DNA of 46,682 bases, taken from Scytonematopsis contorta HA4267-MV1 (lineage in GTDB: Bacteria; Cyanobacteriota; Cyanobacteriia; Cyanobacteriales; Nostocaceae). Shown here in pieces: positions 6,857 through 14,853 of this stretch. The notes beneath the pieces were generated by a model. That model was not told the origin of the DNA. It saw only the letters and a list, made by a program, of their open reading frames with translations, and made no database searches. The stretch is taken from NCBI GenBank assembly GCA_019359035.1, contig JAHHIC010000062.1, positions 1-46,682 of the forward strand, in the 5' to 3' direction. Positions within the stretch are counted from its first letter, which is position 1, and each line of letters starts with the position of its first letter. Position numbers and translations under genes: made by a program.

Positions 6857-8110
6857 TTACTCAGCAACAGAACAATAACGACTGTGAATATAACTATCAT
6901 CATCTTCCTCCTTCTGCTCACCCGCAATCACTTGCGCTTCCAGTCTCTTTAATTTTCCAATAATTATTTCAGAAAGATAATTATCATCAACATTCAAGAT
7001 ATCAAGATTATTCACAGCAGAACAATCAAGTAAAATTTCAGCACCCTCATCACCCAAAGTCCCCATAGAAAGGTCAAGCACGCTAATAGAATCAATCAAA
7101 GTAGAACGCACAACAGCATCCGCAATCTCATCAGAAAACATACTATTACGTAACCCTAAATAATTTAAATTAGGAAATATAATATCTTCTAAAATAGGTT
7201 TTAAACACTCGACCCAGCAGTTACCACCATAATCTTCACTTCCGAACCACAATTCCAAATGCTCCAACGCAGGTAGCTTCAAATTACAAATTTGTGCAAC
7301 AGTATCCCGACCCAAACCACCTGTTTCTACAATTAATGCCTTCAATGAATTATGTCGTATTGGAGGGCTAAATTTCAACCCTTCCCCCCCGCGTACTTGT
7401 AATACTTCCAATTTGGGATAAGCTTGTAAAATAGGACTAATATCACTTTGCTGAATCCAAGAAATTTCGCAATCCTCATAAGTCATATCCCCAATAAAAA
7501 CCGCTTTTAGATTCGTCAGTTTATTTTTGGCTTCAACTAAAGCGTTGATAATACCGCTAGAACTCTCATCATAAGGAGAATTCCACATACCAATAATTAA
7601 CGCTTCCAAATTAACAGCTTGAGGGTCTTGTAAAAGTTGTGCAAGCTTTTCCGTTACATCCGCCTCACCATCATCTGAATCATAAGAGCTTCCGAGAGCA
7701 TACGCATTTCCCACTGGGTCTGTAATACCTGAATCAACATCAAAATCTACTTTTTTGCGATTAGCAAATGTTGATGGATATTTATCAGTCAGACGTTCTT
7801 CCAGGAACCAAGGCTTATAAACTGACAACGCTTGCTTCACTTTAGATTCTTCTCGCTTACGCAAAAGTGAATAAGCAAAACGCTGCACAACTTTTGATTC
7901 ATTCCACAAAGCTTGAATAACTACATCCAAACCTGCATCATCATATTTTAAAGCTTCACTTAATGCAGCAACTCGCACCTTACTAACTGGATTCGACAAC
8001 CAACGTTTAATTCCCTCAATACCTCCCAATACACCTGCATTATCGAGAAATGGCGCTTCTTTCCCTAAAACTGCGTCAAAGTCTCTGGGGTGATTTTCGT
8101 TGTTTGCCAT
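6857..8110 (-). CDS. STM4015-family leucine-rich-repeat protein, paralog B
   Basis: A 417-residue paralog of the protein at 4963-6174 and, from memory, the closer match to STM4015 proteins of other phyla. The N-terminal FDAVLGKEAP, GVLGGIEGIKRWL and ALKYDDAGLDVVI form the same module as in paralog A. The LRR part contains LEALIIGMW, LKAVFIGDMTYED, ISWIQQSDISPIL, LPALEHLELWFGSEDYGG, FPNLNYLGLRNSM and VLDLSMGTLGDEGAEILL. An acidic linker (EQKEEDDD) leads to the tail HSRYCSVAE. It is probably first in the gene run, but 680 bases with an inserted repeat segment separate it from paralog A, so it may be transcribed separately. The start is ATG at 8110. Confidence 0.85.
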   Translation of the reverse strand: MANNENHPRDFDAVLGKEAPFLDNAGVLGGIEGIKRWLSNPVSKVRVAALSEALKYDDAGLDVVIQALWNESKVVQRFAYSLLRKREESKVKQALSVYKPWFLEERLTDKYPSTFANRKKVDFDVDSGITDPVGNAYALGSSYDSDDGEADVTEKLAQLLQDPQAVNLEALIIGMWNSPYDESSSGIINALVEAKNKLTNLKAVFIGDMTYEDCEISWIQQSDISPILQAYPKLEVLQVRGGEGLKFSPPIRHNSLKALIVETGGLGRDTVAQICNLKLPALEHLELWFGSEDYGGNCWVECLKPILEDIIFPNLNYLGLRNSMFSDEIADAVVRSTLIDSISVLDLSMGTLGDEGAEILLDCSAVNNLDILNVDDNYLSEIIIGKLKRLEAQVIAGEQKEEDDDSYIHSRYCSVAE

Positions 8111-8360
8111 AAAGTCCTACCTTTATACTTTTTACTAGGATTCCCAAATATTTCTAGGGCTATATATTGGGACGGGTATACATTCAGGTTTGTTTACGAA
8201 AAAATAAAAATGCGTCAACTTTCAGCTTTCGCAAGCTGATTTCCACACAACTCCCTCTTAAATAGTGTTGTTTTCTAGAATTAGGATTAAATCTTATTCA
8301 TTGATAGTACATTTATATTAAAGCAATGGCAAGAGTATTTTGTAAATTATGCTTATTCTC

Positions 8361-8404
8361 GTAGCCCCCTCCCCGCACGCGGGGAGGGGGTTGGGGGTGG
8401 GGTT
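8361..8404. repeat. G-rich dispersed hairpin, solo half-copy
   Basis: The palindrome CCCCCTCCCCG...CGGGGAGGGGG continues into TTGGGGGTGGGG. It ends one base before the rlmI stop codon. Related copies occur in inverted pairs at 25342-25512 and 35763-35955. The rest of the 8111-8360 gap shows nothing I can identify. Confidence 0.8.
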
Positions 8405-8405
8405 C

Positions 8406-9587
8406 TTAATCCACCGATAAAACCAACCCTTTCAAATACCTCCCCTCCGGGTGAAAAATACTAGTGGGGTGGTCACCAGCTTGGGTGAGATATTCCAGCA
8501 CTCGAACTTGTCGTTTAGACTCAATCGCAGCAGCAGTAACCGCTCCGTGGAATTGTTCGACCCCCACAACTTGGGAACAAGAAAAAGTAAACACAACACC
8601 ACCAGGACGAACCTTAGCAAAAGCTTGTTTGTTCAAACTTTTATAAGCCATAACTGCCGAATGTCTCGCTGATTGAGTTTTAGCAAAAGCAGGTGGGTCT
8701 AGTACGATGGCATCATAACTAGCAGATTCTTTAAAAAAATCAAAGACATCTCCAACAAATGTTTCGTGTGGGACATCCTGAGGATTATTTAACGCTACAT
8801 TATGCTTTGCCCACTCAATCGCTTTAGCAGAACTATCAACTGAATGAATTAACTCAGCACCAGCCTTAGCTGCATATACAGAAAATCCGCCAGAATAACA
8901 AAATGTGTTTAATACTCGCTTACCACTAACATATTTAGCAAGCCTCTGACGATTATCTTTTTGGTCAAGAAACAATCCTGTTTTTTGTCCTTCTTCCCAA
9001 TCCACAAAAAATCGGTGACCATATTCTAAAACTTCACCATCACCACGAGTCCCTAATAAATATTTATTCTCGGTTTGAATTAGAGACTTTGGCAGCACAG
9101 AAGCACTTTTATCGTAAACTGCTTGTAATTTATCACCGTAAATTTCTTGCAAGCATTCCACAATTAAATCTTGCTGCTGGTACATCCCAATTGATGAGGC
9201 TTGTAAAACTGCAGTTCCGTTATACCAGTCAATAATTAACCCCGGCATTCCGTCACCTTCGGTAGCAATTAATCGATAACAATTAGTGGTTTCACTGTTT
9301 ACCAAACTGAGGTTTTGTCTAAGGGAATAAGCTTGCTGCAATTTTTCTAGAAAAAACTTACTTAGGTCTTTTATTTTCCTAAAAGAGAATATTTTGACAG
9401 CAATATTTGTTCGGCTATAGTGTCCAGTTGCCAGAAAATCTCCACCTTCGGTGTAAACTTCGACAATTTCACCATCTTTTAAGTCAGAAGGAGCATTTTT
9501 GATAGCGCCAGAAAAAATCCAAGGGTGAAATCTTTTGACGGCTTCAGCTTTAATTGAGTAGAGAGTTATTTTGGGAAAATCATGCAT
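8406..9587 (-). CDS. rlmI: 23S rRNA (cytosine-5-)-methyltransferase, RlmI-like
   Basis: A 393-residue class I SAM-dependent methyltransferase. An N-terminal PUA-type RNA-binding part (residues about 5-75, with HPWIFSGAI and GEIVEVY) is followed by a linker with EGDGMPGLIIDWYN. The Rossmann domain has SAM motif NTFCYSGGFSVYAAKAGA near residue 230 and catalytic DPPAFAK near 297. The second catalytic Cys lies in FTFSCS. This matches YccW/RlmI, which methylates C1962 of 23S rRNA. The ATG start is at 9587. A G-rich repeat abuts the stop codon. The specific target base is inferred from the family. Confidence 0.85.
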   Translation of the reverse strand: MHDFPKITLYSIKAEAVKRFHPWIFSGAIKNAPSDLKDGEIVEVYTEGGDFLATGHYSRTNIAVKIFSFRKIKDLSKFFLEKLQQAYSLRQNLSLVNSETTNCYRLIATEGDGMPGLIIDWYNGTAVLQASSIGMYQQQDLIVECLQEIYGDKLQAVYDKSASVLPKSLIQTENKYLLGTRGDGEVLEYGHRFFVDWEEGQKTGLFLDQKDNRQRLAKYVSGKRVLNTFCYSGGFSVYAAKAGAELIHSVDSSAKAIEWAKHNVALNNPQDVPHETFVGDVFDFFKESASYDAIVLDPPAFAKTQSARHSAVMAYKSLNKQAFAKVRPGGVVFTFSCSQVVGVEQFHGAVTAAAIESKRQVRVLEYLTQAGDHPTSIFHPEGRYLKGLVLSVD

Positions 9588-9614
9588 TGAATTATTATAT
9601 GATAAATGATATTA

Positions 9615-9851
9615 TTATCGTTCTTGTGATTTTATCTCTAAATATTCCTGGTAATAAATTTTTATTAAATTATCTAACTTTTCATCAGAACAACATTCTA
9701 TCAAAGCTTCAAAAGCCTCTAATAATTTCGCAGCACTGTCTCCCAACATTGGGCTTAATCCCCATACATCTTCGACCCATTCTTTGGGCTGTGTATCGTC
9801 AAAAATCATGCGTTCTAAAAGTTGCTTTGCTTCGGCTTTAGAGATAGACAT
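9615..9851 (-). CDS. Hypothetical 78-residue protein
   Basis: A small acidic, all-helical-looking protein (AEAKQLLERMIFDD, SAAKLLEAFEALIECC, LDNLIKIYYQEYLEI). No motif is recognised. It lies 27 bases upstream of rlmI on the same strand and may be co-transcribed with it. A hairpin at 9891-9914 separates it from rnz. The ATG start is at 9851. Confidence 0.5.
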   Translation of the reverse strand: MSISKAEAKQLLERMIFDDTQPKEWVEDVWGLSPMLGDSAAKLLEAFEALIECCSDEKLDNLIKIYYQEYLEIKSQER

Positions 9852-9890
9852 AGGCTTTATCTATGGAACCAAACAGTTTGCGTTGAGAAA

Positions 9891-9914
9891 CCCAGTTTTA
9901 TAAAATCTACTGGG
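9891..9914 (-). terminator. Weak hairpin downstream of rnz
   Basis: The arms CCCAGT and ACTGGG have a 12-base AT-rich loop and are followed on the minus strand by TTTCTC. It lies between rnz and the 78-residue gene. The tract of T is short, so termination is likely partial. Confidence 0.35.
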
Positions 9915-9972
9915 CTTCTTAAATATTAAAGCAGTAATTGATGATATTTTTCCTACAGACTAATATTACTTA

Positions 9973-10950
9973 TCACGCAGAATTTTCCGCCAAACTACTT
10001 GCTTGAATCGCTTCTTTTTCTCTACGTCTGGGTACTTCATAATTCATGAAGTCGTAAGCAATAATGGTATTGGGAAAAATTGCACGAGCTTCGGTTAGTA
10101 AGTCTTTTAAGTCTATTGAATTTCCAGGTGTGTAACGAGGGCTAAAATGCGTCATAATCAACTGATGCGCTTTGGCGGCTAAAGCAGTCTGGGCTGCCAT
10201 TGTTGATGTAGAATGCAATGCTTGGAAAGCCATATCTGCATCTTGATGGGCGTAAGTAGATTCATGAATTAACACATCCGCATCTTGAGCTAATTCTACA
10301 GCACCTTCACAAAAAACTGTATCTGTACAATAGGCTATCTTACGTCCTATTTCCGTTGGCCCGCACAATTCTTTACCATCAATCACCCGTCCGTCGCTGA
10401 GGGTAACTGTCTCACCGCGTTTGAGTTGACCGTAAACTTTACCAGGTGGAATTTCTAGGGTTTTAGCCTTTTCAATGTCAAAGCGCCCCGTGCGGTCTTT
10501 TTCCGTAATACGGTAGCCAAAAGCAGTAACGCGGTGATGTAGAGCACCACAAGTAACAGTATATTCTTCGTCTTCGTAAACTACTCCTGGTTTAACAGTG
10601 TGTACTTTAATAGGATAGGAAAAGTGTGTGTAGGAATAACGCTGGCAAGCTTGTAAGTATTCATTTAACCCAGGTGGTCCATATATATCTACCCCTTGGA
10701 CATTACCAGCTAAGCCAGAAGTAGCAAGCAAACCCATCAATCCAAAGATGTGGTCTCCGTGCATATGAGTAACAAATATTCGGCAGAGTTGACTGAGCTT
10801 AAGGTCACTGCGTAAAATCTGATGCTGAGTTCCTTCGCCACAATCGAATAACCACAGTTCTGCTCTTTGGGGTAACCTGAGAGCAATGCTGGAAACATTG
10901 CGTGAACGTGTGGGTACTCCAGAACTCGTCCCTAGAAATGTTATCTGCAC
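9973..10950 (-). CDS. rnz: Ribonuclease Z (tRNA 3' endonuclease)
   Basis: 325 residues. It is a metallo-beta-lactamase fold with the zinc motif THMHGDH (His62, His64, Asp66, His67), N-terminal FLGTSSGVPTRSRN, and the later VLIHESTYAH and MTHFSPRY blocks that supply further metal ligands. RNase Z cuts tRNA precursors after the discriminator base, here in a cytoplasmic enzyme of the short form. Length and motifs are typical. The ATG start is at 10950. The last about 18 residues are a non-conserved tail. Confidence 0.93.
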   Translation of the reverse strand: MQITFLGTSSGVPTRSRNVSSIALRLPQRAELWLFDCGEGTQHQILRSDLKLSQLCRIFVTHMHGDHIFGLMGLLATSGLAGNVQGVDIYGPPGLNEYLQACQRYSYTHFSYPIKVHTVKPGVVYEDEEYTVTCGALHHRVTAFGYRITEKDRTGRFDIEKAKTLEIPPGKVYGQLKRGETVTLSDGRVIDGKELCGPTEIGRKIAYCTDTVFCEGAVELAQDADVLIHESTYAHQDADMAFQALHSTSTMAAQTALAAKAHQLIMTHFSPRYTPGNSIDLKDLLTEARAIFPNTIIAYDFMNYEVPRRREKEAIQASSLAENSA

Positions 10951-11330
10951 TTAAACGCTATCCTTCTTCCTACTTATTGTTATCGTTCCTTTTCTATCTT
11001 AGTTCGGCCGGGAGTAGCCTTTTAAGTCACCAGAAAATCCTATATTAAAAGTACGATTATCATGGTTTGTATACCCCCACCTAATTGCCGATGAGTCCGT
11101 GTTTCCACGGAGAAATTTTTGTCTTGCTGAAGGTCTATACTCGACTGGGGCTGTTTGAATAAACCTTAGCATTAAAATTAAAATGCGGTCAAAATCACTT
11201 CCAAAAAATACGAAAAAATACAAAATAGAGGCATAAAATTTTACACCTCTAAAATATAGTTTATTTACAATGTCGTTGCTCTCTAACTTGATGGAAGAAA
11301 TGAAATTATAGGAAGAAATGACCTGTTTTG
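10951..11330. other. Gap without a confident gene
   Basis: A minus-strand frame from ATG at 11172 to 10999 could encode 57 residues ending GFSGDLKGYSRPN, but it has no recognisable motif and may be chance. The same bases contain a hairpin TCCGTG-TTTC-CACGGA at 11096-11111 (plus strand). Nothing else is identified. Confidence 0.3.
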
Positions 11331-11753
11331 TTAATGAGATTTTTGCTGAAGCCTATCGCGAATTAGCTTAAGTTGTTCTATAGTATTAACCGGACTTCGC
11401 GGTGGTGGTAATTCTGTGTTTGGCCAACCAGGCACATCATTACATGGACACAAAGCGGGCACAGCAACAGCGCCAATTGGCATAGGCACAGGCATATCGC
11501 AACGGGCACAGGAATTAATCTCCCAAGTTGGAGTTAGTAAATTAGCAACAGTTTCGCATGTGCCTTCCAGGTAACAGTTTCCTGCACCCCTAGAAATAAT
11601 TTGTTGCCAACAGTCTTCAAATTCATCACTGTAGCGGCCATTATCAAGAACTACTTGGGGCTGCAAGGTTGCAGCACCGTTATTGACCACTACCTTCTTG
11701 CCCAACTGGAACCAGTAGGCAAGATATCGCCTGACATCTTGTTTGCTTGCCAT
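11331..11753 (-). CDS. Conserved cyanobacterial hypothetical protein with a CxxC site
   Basis: 140 residues from the ATG at 11753; an upstream in-frame TTG at 11759 is less likely. The sequence begins ASKQDVRRYLAYWFQLGKKVV and has a central CARCDMPVPMP, then CPCNDVPGWPNTELPPPRSP. The Cys residues (CARC, CPC) could bind metal or form a redox pair. I recognise the style as a family conserved in cyanobacteria but know no function. It is transcribed alone, between rnz and cobU. Confidence 0.65.
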   Translation of the reverse strand: MASKQDVRRYLAYWFQLGKKVVVNNGAATLQPQVVLDNGRYSDEFEDCWQQIISRGAGNCYLEGTCETVANLLTPTWEINSCARCDMPVPMPIGAVAVPALCPCNDVPGWPNTELPPPRSPVNTIEQLKLIRDRLQQKSH

Positions 11754-11932
11754 ACTCAAATTCTAGTTTCTCAAGTAAAACTTGTGACCTTCAAAGCTGA
11801 AGTTTTAATTAAGAATTTATCTAAATATCTCAAAATAGCTCCAATTTCCCCAAATACTAATTTTATTTAAGTAGATATTTGAGCTTAGTCATAGTTAATT
11901 GATAATTGCTAATAGAAAAAAAATTCTTAATT

Positions 11933-11963
11933 CCACTCCCCACTCACCACTCACCACTCCCCA
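11933..11963. repeat. Short tandem heptamer repeat (CCACTCC/CCACTCA)
   Basis: Four to five imperfect heptamers of the CCACTCC/CACCACT type lie just past the cobU stop. It is one of several such runs in the window. The same base pattern, in the other orientation, is what entered the STM4012-family gene at 522-611. Confidence 0.65.
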
Positions 11964-11970
11964 TCCCAAG

Positions 11971-12528
11971 TCACCATTTAACAGGTAAAGGCGTACCAAG
12001 AATACTTAAATTTAATACATACCCACCTGTAACTAAATAAACATCATGGGCAATAACACCTAGTCTACGCACCAGATTCCCCAAGCGGTCTCTAAAAATG
12101 CGACCGCTACTATAAGCGGGTATAATACCCCAACCAGTCTCTTCCGCAACAAAAATTAAATCACAGGCAACTAATTCCACTGTTTCGATAAATTCACTAA
12201 CCGTTTTTTCCCATGTTTGGTCATCTTGTACTAAAAGATTTGCCACCCAAGTACCCAGAGAATCCACTAAAAGACATGAATTTGGTTTTGCAGAAGCTAT
12301 AGCTCCCGACAACTCGCTAGGGACTTCTAACGTTTCCCAGTTTTGAGGACGACGTTGTTGGTGTTTTTGAATACGTTCTTCCCACTCAGTATCTTCTGAG
12401 CCTTGGGTTGGTGTTGCTATGGCTGTTGCTATATAAATAACGGCTTGTTGCGACTGTATCGCCAGTGTTTCCGCCCATTCGCTTTTGCCAGAACGCGCTG
12501 GACCTGTGACAACAACGATTTTACTCAA
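11971..12528 (-). CDS. cobU: Adenosylcobinamide kinase/adenosylcobinamide-phosphate guanylyltransferase
   Basis: 185 residues. The P-loop GPARSGKS is at residues 9-16. The GMP-accepting His lies in IQKHQQRRPQNW (His56). VDSLGTWVANLL and FVAEETGWGIIP complete the CobU/CobP signature. It phosphorylates and guanylylates adenosylcobinamide in the late steps of vitamin B12 assembly in the cytoplasm. The start is TTG at 12528, supported by AAGGA about 8 bases upstream. No other cobalamin genes and no B12 riboswitch are visible here. Confidence 0.92.
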   Translation of the reverse strand: MSKIVVVTGPARSGKSEWAETLAIQSQQAVIYIATAIATPTQGSEDTEWEERIQKHQQRRPQNWETLEVPSELSGAIASAKPNSCLLVDSLGTWVANLLVQDDQTWEKTVSEFIETVELVACDLIFVAEETGWGIIPAYSSGRIFRDRLGNLVRRLGVIAHDVYLVTGGYVLNLSILGTPLPVKW

Positions 12529-12863
12529 AGCAGTTTCCTTTATACATTATTATTGACAGGATTGCAATTTTCTACCATAATTTGTCCACTTGGAGATTAA
12601 GGATTTTTGCTCAAAAATTACTTTTTATAGATAAAATTAATACCTATATAGTTAATGTAGCAGTTGGCAAAAGTTCACAACGACTTCTACCAAGGTCAGC
12701 CGGCAAAACCTATATATTTTCCCCTCCTAGCTTGCGTAAGAGAGGTTGGGACAGGGTTCTTCTATCTTTCCACGTTACTGGGGACAATCACCTTTTGGAA
12801 TAGTTTATGAAAGCAGGCATAAAACGTATTGAGGCAACTTTACACGATTTAGGAACTCGCAGC

Positions 12864-13589
12864 ATGACAGAGAACGGCAATGCAAGTTCTTCCACACCTC
12901 AACCTTTGTCTTTTCGCATCAGCACAACGAGCGAAGAAAATACAACTGATACACAACCAGCGACACAACCAACTTCAGGAACCCAGACAGAAGTCCAAGA
13001 AAATATATCCCCCCATAACAACTCGGTACAAACCTTCCAAACGGAAGAAAATGATGGCAGAACCCCTTCATTACCGAAATTCAAAGTCCCCAGTTTTAGT
13101 AGTCACCGTAACGGAGCCAATCCCGCATTAGCACTGACTTTGCTAGAAGAAATTCAGCAAATTACCCTCGCTTGGCAACAAGAATTACAAAAAATTATCC
13201 GCCAAATTCAAGATATTTATTTAGAAGGGCCAATTGTTAATGGCTGGTTAGAGTCTTATAGCAGCAACCCTTCACAGCCACGAGGAACCGCTGCACTGCG
13301 TCATGCCGAAGTTGACCGTTTAATGGACTATGTAGAAGAAATTTGTTCCCAACAGGATAATCCTCCTGGTTCATCACAACGTGCAGGTTACCGTTTATGT
13401 GGTTTAGATGAGTCCGGTCAAGTTTGGTCTCGTCCCTGTCCACCAGAAGAAGTCGCAGGTGTAAGTATGGCTATTGCCCGTCACCAAAAGTTAAGGCAAA
13501 TGCTAGGACGCAAGCAATACTTGGAAACACGGCTTTCACAGTTAGCAGAAAGCCTTGTTATATTACACGGACACATCCAGAATCATTAA
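12864..13589 (+). CDS. Conserved cyanobacterial hypothetical protein
   Basis: 241 residues from ATG at 12864, which has AGGA about 10 bases upstream; an in-frame ATG at 12807 without such a site would add 19 residues. The first about 80 residues are Ser/Thr/Gln-rich and probably disordered. The rest is a compact helical domain with NPALALTLLEEIQQITLAWQ, IVNGWLESY, GYRLCGLDESGQVWSRPCP and ARHQKLRQMLGRKQYLE. The function is unknown. The region 12600-12800 before it holds only degenerate repeat sequence. Confidence 0.65.
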   Translation: MTENGNASSSTPQPLSFRISTTSEENTTDTQPATQPTSGTQTEVQENISPHNNSVQTFQTEENDGRTPSLPKFKVPSFSSHRNGANPALALTLLEEIQQITLAWQQELQKIIRQIQDIYLEGPIVNGWLESYSSNPSQPRGTAALRHAEVDRLMDYVEEICSQQDNPPGSSQRAGYRLCGLDESGQVWSRPCPPEEVAGVSMAIARHQKLRQMLGRKQYLETRLSQLAESLVILHGHIQNH

Positions 13590-13756
13590 GAATTTAAAAG
13601 CAATTTCCGAAAATACTCGGTTGGTAGATTCAAAATAATTGGTATAGATTAGCTCCAGAGCAGGCGATAAATTGGATTTAGATTTGCTAGTAACCCACTG
13701 GTCATTAGCAATTTTGCAATTCAAAATCCCAAATCTAAAATCTAAAATTGAGGCCC

Positions 13757-14680
13757 ATGCCAGACACGCTAATCTCTGCCATTATTTGCACTCACAACCG
13801 AGACAATTATTTAGGCGCTGCCATAGATAGTTTGCTGTCGCAAGATTTTGCCGATGGCTTTGAAGTTGTGGTAGTAGATAATGGTTCAACTGATAACACA
13901 CGCTCCATCGTAGAGCAAAGACTAAGTAATCCCCGACTGAAATATATTTGGGAGCCGAAACTTGGTCTATCAACAGCCCGAAATACTGGCGCGAATGAAT
14001 CTTGCGGCGAAATTTTGGCATACCTAGACGATGATGCGGTTGCCAGCAAAACTTGGCTGCAAGTATTATATTGCGCGTTTAATAATAACACAAAACTAGG
14101 AATTGCAGGCGGTAAAGTCACCCTTATCTGGCCAGAGGGAATGGAACCCCCAAAGTGGCTAACCCCTGGATTATCCTCAAATTTGGGTCTTTACGACTTA
14201 GGTGAAAACACCGTCTACATTGAACAACCAGGTTTAACTCCTAGAGGCTTAAACTATGCGATTCGTCGCAGTTTCTTGGAAGAAATAGGTGGTTTTGACC
14301 CAAACCTAGGTAGAGTAGGTAAAAATTTACTCTCTAACGAAGAACTGCAAATGACCGAACTTGCCTTAAAAAAGGGTTGGCAAGTAGCTTATCTACCAGA
14401 GGCACTTGTTGCTCATAACGTTGCACCCGAACGTCTCAAACGCTCCTGGTTTTTAAATCGCGGTTGGTGGCAAGGAATAAGTGAGTGTTATCGGGAGCAA
14501 CTCGCAGGTAGAGCTGGTATCGGTCAACTATTGCGTGGTAGCGAAAGGTTTTTGCGTGGCATACAAAAGTCATTGCAACATTTTTCCGACCCTGCAGAAC
14601 GTTTTGATAAACTGGTCTACGCTTATGGTCAAATTGGCTACTTAAACGCAGTTATTATAGGGTTTTTTTCTAAGCAATAG
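13757..14680 (+). CDS. Family 2 glycosyltransferase
   Basis: 307 residues from the ATG at 13757, preceded by GAGG; the in-frame TTG at 13748 is unlikely. The GT-A fold is shown by SAIICTHNRDNYL, VVDNGSTDN, GLSTARNTG and the metal-binding YLDDDA. The acceptor region has RGLNYAIRRS and SNEELQMTELALKKGW with its ED-like acid. No membrane span is obvious. The cluster with another GT2 gene and a WcaF-type acetyltransferase points to extracellular or hormogonium-type polysaccharide synthesis. The sugar and acceptor cannot be read from sequence. Confidence 0.88.
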   Translation: MPDTLISAIICTHNRDNYLGAAIDSLLSQDFADGFEVVVVDNGSTDNTRSIVEQRLSNPRLKYIWEPKLGLSTARNTGANESCGEILAYLDDDAVASKTWLQVLYCAFNNNTKLGIAGGKVTLIWPEGMEPPKWLTPGLSSNLGLYDLGENTVYIEQPGLTPRGLNYAIRRSFLEEIGGFDPNLGRVGKNLLSNEELQMTELALKKGWQVAYLPEALVAHNVAPERLKRSWFLNRGWWQGISECYREQLAGRAGIGQLLRGSERFLRGIQKSLQHFSDPAERFDKLVYAYGQIGYLNAVIIGFFSKQ

Positions 14681-14689
14681 GTTTGTTCG

Positions 14690-14846
14690 CTGTTGACTGT
14701 TGACTGATGACTGATGACTGCTGACTGATGACTGATGACTGATGACTGCTCAATGACAATCATTAGTAAAGCTTCAACCGTCAACCGTCAACCGTCAACC
14801 GTCAACAGTCAACAGTCAACAGTCAACCGTCAACCGTCAACAATTA
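14690..14846. repeat. Two facing runs of heptamer repeats (TGACTGA... and CAACCGT...)
   Basis: About 14694-14745 is built of GACTGTT/GACTGAT/GACTGCT units. About 14778-14842 is built of CAACCGT and CAACAGT units. The second run is largely the reverse complement of the first, so the intergenic region can fold into a long imperfect hairpin. It separates the two glycosyltransferase genes. A shorter run of the same units is at 25518-25556. Confidence 0.85.
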
Positions 14847-14853
14847 ATATTTT

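Noticed and set aside
11088-11115. A hammerhead-ribozyme-like core: CCGATGAG, a TCCGTG/CACGGA stem, then GAAA.
   Set aside because: The core CUGAUGA has C at the second base, an unpaired G sits before stem II, and I find no stems I and III or a cleavage triplet in register.
10999-11223. A 74-codon minus-strand frame upstream of rnz.
   Set aside because: It starts at TTG in an AT-rich stretch and shows no motif; only the last 57 codons after an ATG look even slightly coding, so it is not called as a gene.
12582-12803. A 73-codon plus-strand frame before the hypothetical gene at 12864.
   Set aside because: Its second half is degenerate G-rich repeat sequence (TAGCTTGCGTAAGAGAGG type) and it has no recognisable domain.
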